A stretch of DNA of 64,000 nt. Source: Heterohyrax brucei. Taxonomy: Eukaryota; Chordata; Mammalia; Hyracoidea; Procaviidae. This document shows, one piece after another, positions 23,191 through 34,861 of this stretch. The DNA lies in assembly GCA_028571685.1 (NCBI GenBank), contig CM053141.1, forward strand, positions 57,286,333-57,350,332, given 5' to 3'. Every line of letters starts with the position of its first letter. Within the stretch, counting starts at the first letter, position 1. Below the pieces are notes generated by a model. That model was not told the origin of the DNA and ran no database searches. It saw only the letters and a list, made by a program, of their open reading frames with translations. A program made the position numbers and the translations under genes.

Positions 23191-24252
23191 TTGTACTTCT
23201 AGAAAATACAACTCAAAAGCAAATGCCTCCCTGATGGAAGGCCCCACAATCATCTCCGCCTATGAGGATGGCATGAGATGCTAACCAGGAAAACCTAGTT
23301 CAGTGATGTCTAGGAGGACAAGAGGGAATCCTCCTAATTTCCACAATCATAGAACAGGTAAATCATTTCCTTTGTTGGAATCAGGCACTGAGGATACCCA
23401 TGCAAAACAAACATGCTTCTAACACCCTCTGCTAGATTCTATTCATAGAAAACCTTGGATAGGCTCCAGGTCTGTGTCACATTGTTTGTGTGGAATGAGG
23501 ATGTACTTGCTTTTTCAGAATAACAGGCCATGTTTTCAAGTCATTAAGGAAAAAGCATTTCCCACAGCACAATGAGTGGAGTCCACTTCACTATACCTTA
23601 AGTGTGTCATTCCAAGAGACACCAACTAAATTTCACCCAAGACAAAGTCCCGTCACCACACATATTCCATCTCAACACGTCTGAGAATACTTACCCTCCG
23701 ATACCTCTCAAATGTATTCTTCCCCAGGAAACCGACTCCTGCTCACACATTTTCTCTTTACTTTAAAAAATATAGAAAACTAAATGGGAGCAGTCAACCC
23801 AGCACTTGAGAAAAAGAAAACAATGGAAGAGATGAAAATTTCAGGCCTGCTCTTTCGCATCTGCATTTTTACTCATCAAGGTCTCAGGCTTCATTCAGGC
23901 AGGTCTAAAAATTCATATTTATCCAATGATTTCAGAACTACAACCCTGACATACTAGAGCAGTCCCTGTGACTGAAACTAATTTTCTGAATTTGGAAACG
24001 TATAAATATCCTAAAGATTCTCCTCACTGACTACAATATTTCTGCGAAAAAGGAATATCTGTCATGCTTGACTACGAAGAGAGTACGTGGTTAACCCTTT
24101 CTTTTTACTGACTGGAACTTAATGACACAAAAGAAGACAAATGCTGACCAAACATGTTACTTAACAACACAGGTTAGGAGAGAACTTCCTCATCCCATCC
24201 ACCCAGAAAATTCTTACCCCGCATCCCTGACATATTCTCTCACTTGGACACG
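23191..24252. other. Unique intergenic sequence
   Basis: About 1 kb in which I recognise neither repeat nor gene. Confidence 0.5.
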
Positions 24253-24424
24253 GACCAAAACCACCAAATCAAACCTATTGCTGCCAAGTTGATTCTGACT
24301 GACAGTGAAACTGTATGGTAGAGTAGAACTGCCCCATAGAGTTTCCAAGGAATCGGTAGTGGGTTAGAACTGCTGAAATTTGGTCAATAGTAGAACTCTT
24401 AATCATTGTACCTCTGGGGCTCCT
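24253..24424 (-). mobile_element. AfroSINE, minus strand
   Basis: Contains AAACCTATTGCTGCCAAGTT and AGAACTGCCCCATAGAGTTT; diverged head at the right end. Confidence 0.8.
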
Positions 24425-24813
24425 GGGCACAAGTATCTCCCTCTATTCATTTCCTTTACCTGCTGCCTGTGTCAGAGTAAATCTTGACTTGGCCATTGTC
24501 GGTCCTGCTGCAGCGCCAACTGCAAAAGATAGGTGTTCTGGTCAACTAGAGTATTTCTCTGAAAAACGAGATATGACTCTTGCTTGAATTGCAGTGATGA
24601 CGCAAGTCTCAGTCTTTCCTGTGGCTTCTGGACATCACTGTACCTCACGCAGACATAGAGGTGAAGGAGGGGTGCTTTTCAAGCCCTCTAAATGTTGCCC
24701 ATTTATAACCATTCCTTCAAAGCACAGGGGCGTAGAGCAGGGGGTGGCCACCACCCAGAGCATATTTCCTGAGAGTGGCAGCTTTTCAAGATGTTTTTTA
24801 ATAGAGGCGTTAC

Positions 24814-25035
24814 AGAGTCCCTAAGTAGTGCAAATGGTTTACACGTTTGGCTGCTAATCAAAGTGTTGGTTGGTAGTTCACATCCATCCGGAGACATCTA
24901 GAGAAAAGGACTTGGTGATCAACCTTCGAAAATTCAGCCACTGAAAACTCTATGAAGTGCAGTTCTACTCTAATGCACATGGGTTTCCCATGACTCCGAT
25001 TCAACTGGACAGCAACTGGTTTTTGTTGTTGTTGA
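24814..25035 (+). mobile_element. AfroSINE, long variant, plus strand
   Basis: Head GAGTCCCTAAGTAGTGCAAA, tail CAACTGGTTTTTGTTGTTGT. The target repeat TTTTTAATAGAGGCGTTACA / TTTTTAATAGGTGTTACA brackets it. Confidence 0.85.
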
Positions 25036-25061
25036 TTTTTAATAGGTGTTACATTAACATG

Positions 25062-25268
25062 GAGCTCCTGGGAGGAGCAAACAGGTAAGCACTCAACTGC
25101 TAGTCAAAATTCTGGCACTTTGAATCCATCCAGAGAGACCTTGGAAGACCGGCCTGATGATATGCTTTTGAAAGGTCCCAGCCTTGAAAACCCTATGGAG
25201 CAGTTCTCCTGTATATATGTAGACTTGTCGTGACTCAAAGTTAACTTGACAGCAACTAACAACAACAA
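25062..25268 (+). mobile_element. AfroSINE, long variant, plus strand
   Basis: Directly follows the previous one. Its 3' end, CAGCAACTAACAACAACAA, is the same tail seen on RTE LINEs in this window. Confidence 0.85.
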
Positions 25269-25274
25269 TGTTGA

Positions 25275-25995
25275 CATAATTGTAAAGGCAATGAGGAAAA
25301 GTCAGTAAAGAAAGCAGCAAGGAATGGATGGTGAAAATATCAGTGATTTTTTAAAAATATTTTATTTGACCTACTTGCAGACTTATCACATTTATTTTAT
25401 AATTTTCTGTCTTAACATGTATGTAGATTAGATCTTTCTGTACTGTTTGAGGGAATGTTGTGGTTATTTAAATGTGGTTCACCAGAAGATAGTTTTTAAG
25501 TGTACTTTGAGACTCAGAAAGAGAGTTATTGATATTAAATGCCTGGATTTCTTCAAAGAAGATAATCTTTGCCTTAAAGCCATTGCAGATAACAGTGGTT
25601 TTGTCTTTAAAGGAAAAAACAGTGTTAAGTATTTTTTTAAAAAATCAGACAGGTAAAGAGGAGGTTGTTGGAGGAGACCTACTCCACTCATCCACCAGCT
25701 GCATCTCTTGTGCCTACACAGGTCCCATCTGAACCTGCCTGTGCCTCTGCCATTTATTGAGGAGCTTGATCCAATGCCAGAAGACAGTGGGGTAGTATAT
25801 CTTGTGTTTCTCCCCCAAAACAAATAACCTGGCTTGGGTCCCTGTTTTCTACCTCCCCAAGCCCACAGGGTGAGTTTCTTAGTTCTCCCAGGCATTCCTT
25901 CCTGCCCACCTACTTATTCCTTATCACTGCCCTTACTTACTATCTTGTATATGTATCTTGGTTTTCACTTCCCAAACTGGTCAACACTGGCCATA
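25275..25995. other. Unassigned intergenic sequence
   Basis: Includes a 138-residue open frame on the minus strand (25479-25895) without recognisable domains; no repeat identified. Confidence 0.45.
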
Positions 25996-25998
25996 CAA

Positions 25999-26157
25999 AC
26001 AAAAACCAAACCCATTATTGTCAATTCTGACTCATAGCAATCCTACAGGACAGAGTAGAACTGCCCCACAGGGTTTTGAAGTAGTGCCTCGTGGATTTGA
26101 ACCACCGGTGTTTGGGTTAGAAGTTATGCGTTTAACCACCCCACCACCAGCATTTTC
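25999..26157 (-). mobile_element. AfroSINE, minus strand
   Basis: Well-preserved core AGGACAGAGTAGAACTGCCC; tail ACCAAACCCATTATTGTC. Confidence 0.85.
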
Positions 26158-26603
26158 TCATTGGCTATACATGATTCTAAATGGTTTTGGCTGCATCCAG
26201 AAATGAAATACACCTGTTGCTGTTGTTATTAGGTCTTGTCAAGTTGATTCCAACTCATAGTAACCTACGTACGACAGAACCAGACAGCCCCCAGGCCTGC
26301 GCCATCGTCTCAATCATAGTTACTTTTCAGCCCCTCTGATGGTCCTCCTCTATTTCTCTGACCCTCTAACTTACGAAGCATGATGTCCTTCTCCAGGGAG
26401 TGATCTCTCCTGATAGCATGTCCGAAGTACATGAGACGTAATATCTCCATCCCTGCTCTAAGGTGCATTCTGGCTGTACTTTTTCCAGGACAGGCTTGTT
26501 CATTAGTCCATGAGATAGGCAATATTCTTTGTCAGTACCGCAATTCAAAGGTATCAATTCTTCTTTTGTCTTCCTTATTCATTTTCCAGATTTCACATGC
26601 ATA

Positions 26604-27164
26604 CAAGGTCCCACAATTAAGTCCATGAACTTAACTGTTCTAAGTGCAACATACCTCCTTGCTGAACATCACTACAGTCACCTTTGAAGTACTCCCATTG
26701 GGAAGCTGTGCAGTGACTCGAGCACCTAAACTCCTTCAAGGCAATTTTGGAACTCATTTCCTGGAATGGCTATTAGAGCTTTTGTTATATTACCTCTGAT
26801 GTCCTGAATGTCATCAAAATGTCTTCCTTTCAATATTTTCTTTATCTTCGTGTAAAGAAAAAAGTCATTGGGGGCCAGATCAGGTTGAGTAAGGAGGGTG
26901 TTCCAATACAGTTATTTGTTTACTTTCTAAAAGCTCCCTCACAGACAACTATACAATTAAGTTTATGGACTTGCCACCATGCCACCATGCACAATGGCCA
27001 TTCCAGAAAGAGTTCCAAAACTGCTTTGAAAGGTGGACTAGGGGCTGGTGTCAGTGCACAGTTTTCCAAGGGGAGTACTTTGAAGGTGACCATAGCGATA
27101 TTCAGCAATGAGGTATGTAGCACTTCTTCTAGGATGAGTTCACAGACTTAATTGGCAGTCCTCC
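26604..27164 (-). mobile_element. Palindromic mariner-derived element, copy 2
   Basis: Flanked by TA on both sides (26602-26603 and 27165-27166), as expected for Tc1/mariner. The minus strand of the left half encodes a transposase C-terminus including LTQPDLAPNDFF, whose first Asp matches the third catalytic Asp of the mariner triad. The right arm (about 26985-27164) is an inverted copy of the left end. Inserted in an RTE LINE. Confidence 0.8.
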
Positions 27165-27166
27165 TA

Positions 27167-27262
27167 GGCCAGAAGCCACTGCCATTAAGTCAAATCTGAC
27201 TCATAGTGAACTTAGACTTTTGGTTATCAGATGTAGCACTTAACTACACCATTAGTGTTATT
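27167..27262 (-). mobile_element. AfroSINE fragment
   Basis: Keeps the tail (CTGCCATTAAGTCAAATCTG) and the head region (TTTTGGTTATCAGATGTAGC) with the middle deleted. Confidence 0.6.
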
Positions 27263-27450
27263 TAAAATGCCATAGCTTGGGTCGGGCACACCTTAGTCTT
27301 CAAGCTGACATCTTTACTTTTTAACATTTTGAGGAGGGCTTTGCAGCAGATTTGCCCAATGTAATATATCATTTGACTTCTTATCTGCTGCTTCCACGGG
27401 AACTGATTGTAGATTCAAGTGAAATAAAATCTGTGACAACTGCAATCATG

Positions 27451-27720
27451 AGAAATTCACCTAAAACAGGAACAATATTTGTTACAACTGAGCTGTTCAC
27501 AAAAATGAACCACGACTCTGAAAGCAACTCCCCAAGAGGAGTTTCAAAGAGGCTCTGAGGGACAGAGCAGCACCGGAGCGTGAATAAAACAATTGTCGCT
27601 GCTTTTTCTGTAGCACCACTCAACAAGAATGTCTTAGTTCCTGCCACCTGCTTCTCCCAAGTTGCCCTGTCTTCCAAGCCAGTTTATTCAGCAGGGTTTT
27701 GTTTGGTCCTTTGATTTCTC
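27451..27720. other. Unassigned sequence
   Basis: No assignment; sits between the RTE fragment and the L1 3' end. Confidence 0.4.
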
Positions 27721-27724
27721 TCTC

Positions 27725-29350
27725 TCGTTTTTAAAAATTGTACTTTAGATGAAGGTTTACAGAACAAATTAGCTTCTCGTTAAACACTACACACACTGGT
27801 TTATGACACTGGTCAACAACCCCACGACATGTCAACACTCTCCCTTGCCAGCCTTGAGTTTCCTATTACCAGCTTTCCAGTCCCCTCCTGCCTTCTGGTC
27901 CTTGCTCTCATGCTGGTGTACCCCTTTAGTCGAGTTTTGTTTTATGGGTCTGTCCAATCTTTGCTTGAAGGGTGAACCTCAGGAATGACTTCATTACAGA
28001 GCTGAAAGGGTGCCCAGGGGACATACCCTCAGAGTTTCTCTGGTCTCTGTCAGGCCAGCAAGTTTGTTCTTTCTTTCTGAGTGTAAATTCTGTTCTATGT
28101 TTTTCTCAAGCTCTGTACAAGACCTTTTATTGGGATCTTTGTCAGAGCAGTCAGTGGTGGTAGCCAGGCATCGTCTGGTTGTACCAAATGCAGTTTTGTG
28201 TAGGCCGTGGTAGATGTGCTGTATTAGTCCTTTGGACTGATCTTTCCCTTATGTCTTCAGCTTTTTCCATTCTTTCTTCTTCTGAAGCGTTGAGAGAGTA
28301 GAGTATACGGGATGGCCTCAGACTTTTAAGACCCCAGATGCTACTCACTGAAGTAGAAGGTAGGAGAATTTTTTTTACAAACCATGTTACATCCATTGAG
28401 CTAGCTATTCCCCGACACCATGGTCCCCACAGACTCCAGCTCAGTAATTTGGTCCTTTAGGGAGTCTGGATGTGTTTCTAGCACCTCCAGGGCCTCGCCT
28501 TGTGTGATTTGTGCTGGCTTCCCCAGTACTACCTTACCTTTCACCAAAGTTACCGCTTATCTATTGTCTGCGAAGTCTGACATAAGTCCACGAACTTAAT
28601 GTTCTAAGTGCTGCATACCTCACTGCTGAATATCACTGTGGTCACCTAAAAAGCACTTCTCTTGAGAAGCTACGCACTGACACCAGTGCCTAGTCCACCC
28701 TTCAAAGCAATTTTGGAACTCGTTCTGGAATGGCTGTTGCACAAGGTGGCACGGTGGCAAGTCCACAAACTTAATTGTATAGTCATCTGTGAGGGAGTTT
28801 TTAGACAGTAAAGAAATATAAAGAAAATATTGAAAGGAAGACGTTGTTGACATTCAGAACATCAAGGGTGCTATGCCGACAACTCTGATGGCCATTTTAG
28901 AAAAAGAGTTCCAAAACTGCTTTGAAGGGTAGACCAGGTGCTGGTGTCAGTGCATAGCTTCCCAAGAGGAATGCTGCGAAGGTGACCACAGTGGTCTTCA
29001 GGAATGAGGTGTGTAGTACTTTTTCTAGGATGTACTTGCCGGTCCTTGTGTTTAGTGCTTCTCCATCTCTACTCCTCCCCTCCCTCGTAATTGTCAAAGA
29101 TTATTTTTGTGTGCAATCCTTTTCATTAGTTTTACAGTATTGGGCTCATACAAGATGTGTCCATTTATGATTGACACCTTTCACTTAGCATAGCCTTTCA
29201 GATTCATCCATATTATAAGATGCTTTGCAAATTCGTCAATGCTCTTCATCCATGGTGTGTACATACCAAATTGTCTTCTCCACTCATCTGCTGATGGGCG
29301 TCTGGGTTGTCTCCATCTTTTCACCATGGTGAACATCGCTTCATGAGGTT
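27725..29350 (-). mobile_element. L1 3' UTR interrupted by a palindromic mariner
   Basis: The 3' end is near 27725 (TTGTACTTTAGATGAAGG), continuing through CCAGCTTTCCAGTCCCCTCC and TTTTAAGACCCCAGATGC. This last block also occurs in the L1 3' UTRs near 2130 and 5095. Sequence stops at about 28575 and resumes at about 29048 with TCCCTCGTAATTGTCAAAGA. No coding part is present. Confidence 0.75.
28576..29047 (+). mobile_element. Palindromic mariner-derived element, copy 3
   Basis: Left arm ATAAGTCCACGAACTTAATG through CTGAATATCACTGTGGTCAC; right arm ends GGTGACCACAGTGGTCTTCA and so on, its reverse complement. The spacer is shorter than in copies 1 and 2 and still carries the transposase tail region in the plus orientation. 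Confidence 0.7.
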
Positions 29351-29589
29351 TTTTCCCCACGTTTTGTGAGGCATTCCATGTCTTACCACCAAACTATCCT
29401 TTTGTTTTAGTCAGCTTAAAAGTCAAGGTTGTGGTTTTTCTGAGTTTGGTTTTTGTTTTTTTGTTTGTTTTCCATTTCTTGTTTTGTTTTGTTTTTCTTC
29501 GCTTTGCTTGCACCAGAAAAACCATAAATTAATACACCTGGTTAAATGCGTCTGTTCCAACTTCAGCACCGTCTGTGTGTATGATCTAC

Positions 29590-29700
29590 TAGCATCAAGT
29601 TGATATCTATTCACAGATTAGGAGTTTTCAGTAGCTGATTTTTTTTTTCCAAAAGTGGAGCAGTAGGCTCATTAACTATTTGCTCCAGGCTTTTTAAAGA
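29590..29700 (-). mobile_element. AfroSINE fragment
   Basis: Diverged middle part (GATTAGGAGTTTTCAGTAGC), minus orientation. Confidence 0.5.
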
Positions 29701-29817
29701 CAGAGACCCTAAATTTTCATCTCCTTTCCCTGCCTCCACTGACAGTGCACAGAATGATTGCTCCTTCAGTGAAACTACCCAATTGCCAGTCTATCAAAGT
29801 TTAAACAGCTCTGTGTC

Positions 29818-30005
29818 AGACCTTCTGGGTGGTACAAATGGTTAACAAGCTTAGCTTCTAACAGAAGGGCTGGGGATTCAAGTCCACCCAGAAGGACCAG
29901 GAAGAAGCCTGGTGATCTGCTTCTAAAAATTCAACCATTGAAAACCTTTCAGAGTGCAGCTCTTTGACACACACGGAGTTACCATGAGCAACTGATTTCA
30001 GGTTT
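29818..30005 (+). mobile_element. AfroSINE, plus strand
   Basis: Diverged full-length copy; GGTGGTACAAATGGTTAACA in the head and GAGTTACCATGAGCAACTGA near the tail. Confidence 0.7.
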
Positions 30006-30830
30006 ACTGGACTTTCTCCTTAGTTTTGAAACTGGATTTTGCCTTTATATGAATCTACTGAAAACAGAGTCCATTCTCAAGCCATGAAACAATTTTATGA
30101 AAACAGTATTCAAAATCTAGTGACCTCTGTTTTCAGCTCCATCAGTAGCTCTGTTGTGCTAAGTAACTAGAAAGTCAACCACGAGCATGAAATTCCTAGG
30201 CTATTATCAAACCAAGATCTCTGTGAACGCCAAGACCAGCAGGAGTTCCTGAACTGGCCAACATTCCTTGGGTTTTCTTTGAAAGACGAAAAAAAAAAAA
30301 AGGAAGCTTAAAATGCATTATATAAGAAAGAAAGGTATGAACTAGTTAAAGGAAAGCACCGAAGGAAGCTAGCCAATATCCAGCATAAAAGGCAGGAATA
30401 GAAAACTAAAAATAGCCCACAGGGAAGTGTGCCACATCTGCAGGGATCCCTTACATTCTCCCAGAGCATTGTAACTCTTTTATTTATTTATTTATCTTTT
30501 TCAAGAGCATGCTAATAATTGTTTGGGGATTTAAATAGAATACATTTACTTGTTATTTAAAAATAGTCAGAATTGTGAGAGAGTTCAAACAGTACTAATT
30601 GAATCTGATACATTGCCACTTACCTTTTAGGGATATCTTCAAGTTTGTTAAGATCGTTGGTTTTCTTTAATCTCATGCATTTATCTTCAGTGGAATGTAT
30701 ACAACATGTATAAAACATTCCACTAGTGATGAGTACACAACAAGGTCACAGAAAGTCAACAATGTGGCAGTCAGTGGACACTTAGAATACATATAGTGAA
30801 GCTGATTTTTGTAATAACACTTAAATTATC
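30006..30830. other. Unique AT-rich intergenic sequence
   Basis: Holds an A13 run near 30290 and a TTTA-type run at 30479-30496; otherwise nothing recognised. Confidence 0.5.
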
Positions 30831-30831
30831 T

Positions 30832-31165
30832 GCCTGATGGTTCAGTAATAGAATTCTCTCCTTCCATGCTGGAGACCTAGGTTTGATTCACAGCCAATGT
30901 GTGTTATGCCCAGCCACCACCCACCTGTCGGTGGAGGCTTATGTGCTGTTATAATGCTGAGCCAGTTTCAGCGAGGCGTCCAGATTAAGGTAAACCAGAA
31001 ACAAAGGCCTGGTGCTCTGTTCCTGAAAGGCAGTCAGTGAAAATCTTAGTACCACAGCTATCTAGCTTGCAGCCCATCATGGGGATGGCACAGGGCCATG
31101 CACCATTTGGCTCCACTGTGCAGAGTGGCCATGAACAGAGGACCAGCTCCACAGCAATACTGCTA
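30832..31165 (+). mobile_element. tRNA-Gly-derived SINE with RTE-like tail
   Basis: The head TGATGGTTCAGTAATAGAAT then CTCTCCTTCCATGCTGGAGA is a mutated tRNA-Gly(GCC). It has an A box (TGGTTCAGTAATAG) and B box (GGTTTGATTCA), which together form an internal RNA polymerase III promoter. The body has CCACCACCCACCTGTCGGTG. The 3' part (ATGGGGATGGCACAGGGCCA) resembles the end region of RTE elements. A distinct SINE family from the common AfroSINE here. Not a functional tRNA gene. Confidence 0.75.
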
Positions 31166-31589
31166 AGCTTAGTATATGTAGTGATGGGACCAAATAGCCT
31201 ACCTAGAACCTGTACAGAGCTCCTTAAAATTTTGCTCATAAGCCATTACCCACACTTTACACCGAGATCTCTAAAAACTATGGCGGTTAGACCGCCTAAG
31301 GCAAATCCCTGTTGTGTGACACAATGAATTAGTCTACCATGACTCCAAAACTGACTCCAAAACTCTAAGGTCCTTCAACAATACTTTAAGATGCTCAGAA
31401 ATATCAAAAATATGCTAACTATGCACAGTTAGCTCAGTACCATTAATAAAATAGTTGTTGCTTTCAAGTCTGCTTTGTGTTACTTTTGAAAACTCACAAT
31501 GGAATTTATATTTAAATCATTAAAACATGTAATGCACATACCATTACTAATATTGGTGTTATTCCTTCTGCATATAAGGATTATCTTCC

Positions 31590-31705
31590 ACTGCTTGATC
31601 AGCTGTCAGGTTATTACAACAATTACTTTTTTTCATGTAGAGAAGTATGCTAAGATAGCTTTTAAGAAAATGGAAATCTCGTACTGGGAACTGCTTATGT
31701 AGAAG
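31590..31705 (+). repeat. Diverged repeat, copy A
   Basis: Shares GATCAGCTGTCAGGTTATTA, AGAGAAGTATGCTA and AAGAAAATGGAAATC with copy B 1.5 kb away. Family unknown. Confidence 0.55.
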
Positions 31706-33099
31706 TTGTTCATAATATTTGTTTAATAATCACTCCCAAGTTGTTAATTCCACTTGTCTCTAGACACAACAAAAACAGGAAATATTTGCCAACTTCACAG
31801 GTGTCAGGAAATACTTTAAAAATTCTAGTGGTCTGGGCCACCCTCTTGAGCAGATAACATTTTGCTCAGAATACACACTTTTTAGAAGGCAAAGTACACA
31901 CTTTGATCCAGAGACCTTCATAAGACGTTCACCATGTTTGCCTTCATTTTCTTAACCAAAGATTTGTTGCGGAAGAGAGGTACAGTGTATGCAAATGTGA
32001 TCTACAGGCTTTCCAGCAGTGCAAGAAAACTACAACTCTCTCTTTCTTTGGTTTGAAATGTTATTTCCATGTCTAGCAACGTACCAAGATGATAAGAAGA
32101 CATCCCCAAATTACTAAAAGATGAAGCTGTGTTCTGCAGTCACTGTTTATGTAGTACAATACCAATTTGTTTTAATGCTGACATTTAAATTTTCAACACC
32201 AGAAAGAGCTTTCTTCTTTCAATAGTTATACAACAAAATTTTAAAAAAGTGAAGAATTAAATTAAACCACTATTAACATCTTGATTTATATCCACTTACA
32301 TAGTTTTTTCACAAAATCAGATTATTCATAAATTCTAATATGTCTTTTTATTTTATTCTACTTACTATGCAGTAGAAGTGCTCTGAAGCAACCCCTTCTA
32401 AATGATCTCAGTGAGTTACCAGATCTGTTTTCTCTCTGTGGCATACACTGAGGGACCCAGATGTACAGGTCTCCCTCTGGGATGTCCCTGAACACTCCCA
32501 GTTCTACCAACTGAAGTAAAAGCATGCCAAGAACTTGCTGCATTTATTTGCAAACCTGTTTGTGCCAGTTACCACTGTTGCATAATTTAAATATTATATA
32601 GTTCGATGAGCTAGCAGTGCAAAAAAGAGGACTGTCGTTTCTATGTAAACTGAGGTGAAGTGTTTTGAGGAAGTCAGATAAAGGTATCACTTTCAAAAAC
32701 AGTTGCTCTCAAACTGGATCACGGAAATCTAGGAGTCTGCACTCAGGGAATTAGGCAGAGAAGACAACGAGCTCTTCATCCAGGAGCCACACGGCCTGAT
32801 GCCTGGTGCCAGCACCACTTACACTGTCCACCTTGCGGCGGAGTGAGTGTGTTCTGCCTCTCTAACTACACAGATGCCTCATCACTGTCACTGCCTACCA
32901 AGTATTCACTCCTTGGTTATTCTCTCCTTTCTTGGCCACTTCTCTACTAGCGACCCTTTCCGATCAGTCACAGTTTCCTACTACTGTCAAAATATTGCAA
33001 CATTCACTGTATTTGAAGTTTGCATACTTTACTTATTCAGAATAAATTCATAAAAATAGAATTCCTTCAAGAAAGGGTATATAGTTTATAAAGTCTTGT

Positions 33100-33205
33100 A
33101 ACACTTTATCAGCTGTCAGATTATTATGCAATTACTTTCTTCCCTTCAGAGAAGTATGCTATGATAGCATTCAGGAAAATGAAAACCTTGTATTGAGAAA
33201 TGCCT
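33100..33205 (+). repeat. Diverged repeat, copy B
   Basis: Matches copy A by eye over about 110 bases with roughly a quarter of positions changed. Confidence 0.55.
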
Positions 33206-33285
33206 CTGTACACATACACACATACACGCTTCTTCTTCTACTTTTTAAATAGGGTCATAAACTAAGTATCTTTTAAAAGTCCAAG

Positions 33286-33492
33286 AGTTCCTGAGTGACA
33301 CAAACGGTTAAGTGCTGGGCAACTAACCAAATGGTTAGTGACTCAAAGTCACCCAGAGGCACCTTGAAAGTAAGTCCTACTGATCTGCTTCTGCAAGATT
33401 ACAGCCTTGCAGATCCAAGGGAGCCGTGCTACCCTGCACATGTGGGGTTGCCATGAGAAGGACTCAACTCAACAAAACTAACAACAACAGCT
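33286..33492 (+). mobile_element. AfroSINE, long variant, plus strand
   Basis: Head GAGTTCCTGAGTGACACAAA; ends AACTAACAACAACAG. Confidence 0.8.
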
Positions 33493-34440
33493 AAAACTGG
33501 TCTTTACCATCAAGTCTTTACCATCAAGCACAAGATAATGTATCACCTGGTCTGCCTGATCTAGCCTTTTTATCTGTAAAATAGAAGGCTTAAAGTGGAA
33601 TTCTTTAAGTCCCTTTTTTCAGTGGGAAGATCTTACACATTCATCTATCTCTTTATTTTATAAGAGTTTGAAAGTGTATAAACTCATTTGTTTTGTAAGT
33701 CATGTTTTAAAAATCTATAGAAATGGAATTTTTCTAAACTGAATTTGTGTAGTCAAATCAAACTCTAGCCTTGATCCAAAAAGTCTTTATCTCCATTTCT
33801 GGTTAATTACCCTGGACTTAGAGTAATCTAGTCTCTCTAATCTTGGACTCCAAACATGAAAGAAGGAAACAATCAAACCCTCTCCGCTTAGTAAAAGTCT
33901 CTCACTAACTGCAGACTAAACACGGAGTGTCTTCTGCCCTTTTCGGATGACTGTCTGGAGGCTCATGTGCAGTTTTTAGCCTCCTTTGGTCAGGCTCCCA
34001 CTCCAGCCCCTTCAAGGACATAGCTCAGCTACAGTCACCAGGGACCTCCCAAGGACTCTTCAGTTTTGCCTGATGTACAATACATGATAACATCAGTCAC
34101 TCTCCTTGAATGTTTTTCTTTCCACGAAACCACAGGCTCCTTGACTGCTTCCAAAGTCTCAAATTCTCTCATTTCCTTCTTCCTTCTACTTGTGCCTGAA
34201 GTCTCTACAATTTGGCTTTAAGTTTCTTTGATGTTTCACAACCCTCAGAGTTGCCTATATAGTCATGTGTCTTCAAGTGAAAAGTTAGAAGTACTAACGG
34301 GGGTCAGAAGTACTAACCGCGGGGTCGGTAACGATCAACTTGAATCACCTCCTTTGTTTATGTCACTTCTAGTCATGTCTAGGTTTCCTATATCATATGG
34401 TCCTTGAGAAAGCAGAATCTGCATCACCTGGTATGGTGGT
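33493..34440. other. Unique intergenic sequence
   Basis: Contains a short tandem GTCTTTACCATCAA doublet at 33508-33537; no gene or known repeat. Confidence 0.5.
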
Positions 34441-34469
34441 TAATTTTCTGTGTCACCTTGGAAAAGTTG

Positions 34470-34648
34470 GAAACCCTGGTGGGCTAGTGAGTTAAGTGCT
34501 ATATCTGCAGACCAAAAGGTTGTCAGTTCAAATCCTCCCGGTGCCCCTTGGAAACTCTACAGGACAGTTCTACTATGACCTCTAGGATCACTGTGAGTTG
34601 GACTCAACTCAATGGCAGTGAATTTGGTTTGGGGTTTTTTTTTTTTTG
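34470..34648 (+). mobile_element. AfroSINE inside LTR
   Basis: GAAACCCTGGTGGGCTAGTG to a poly(T) tail; near-complete. Confidence 0.85.
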
Positions 34649-34861
34649 GCTAAGTTGTGATTCCCGGTTGTTTGGCCAAATACTAATCTAGTTGCTGTCG
34701 TGTAGTTACATACATGTGATTAAATGAGTATAGCAGATTACTTCCTGATATATAATGTAATGTAGTGTAATACAATGTAATTATATCTAATGTGATGCAC
34801 AAGTACCCTGATGGTGTGAACAGTTTGTGTTCATAATAATAATTAATAACTTAAATGTTGG

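Larger units (their letters stand above)
26214..27450 (-). mobile_element. RTE LINE 3' part, split by later insertions
   Basis: The minus strand encodes the RTE C-terminus: EKDIMLRKLEGQRNRGG, and upstream NCGTDKEYCLSHGLMN. RTE sequence stops at about 26603 and resumes at about 27263 after a palindromic mariner and an AfroSINE piece. The upstream part (27263-27450) matches the block also present at 50220-50400. Confidence 0.8.
31166..33285. other. Mostly unique sequence with two related blocks
   Basis: No gene seen. Blocks at 31590-31705 and 33100-33205 are alike and listed separately. Confidence 0.45.

Noticed and set aside
25479-25895. 138-codon open frame, minus strand
   Set aside because: Composition and lack of similarity suggest chance; two other frames are open over the same bases.
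30832-30905. Possible tRNA-Gly gene
   Set aside because: The cloverleaf is mutated and the sequence continues into a SINE body with an RTE-like tail.
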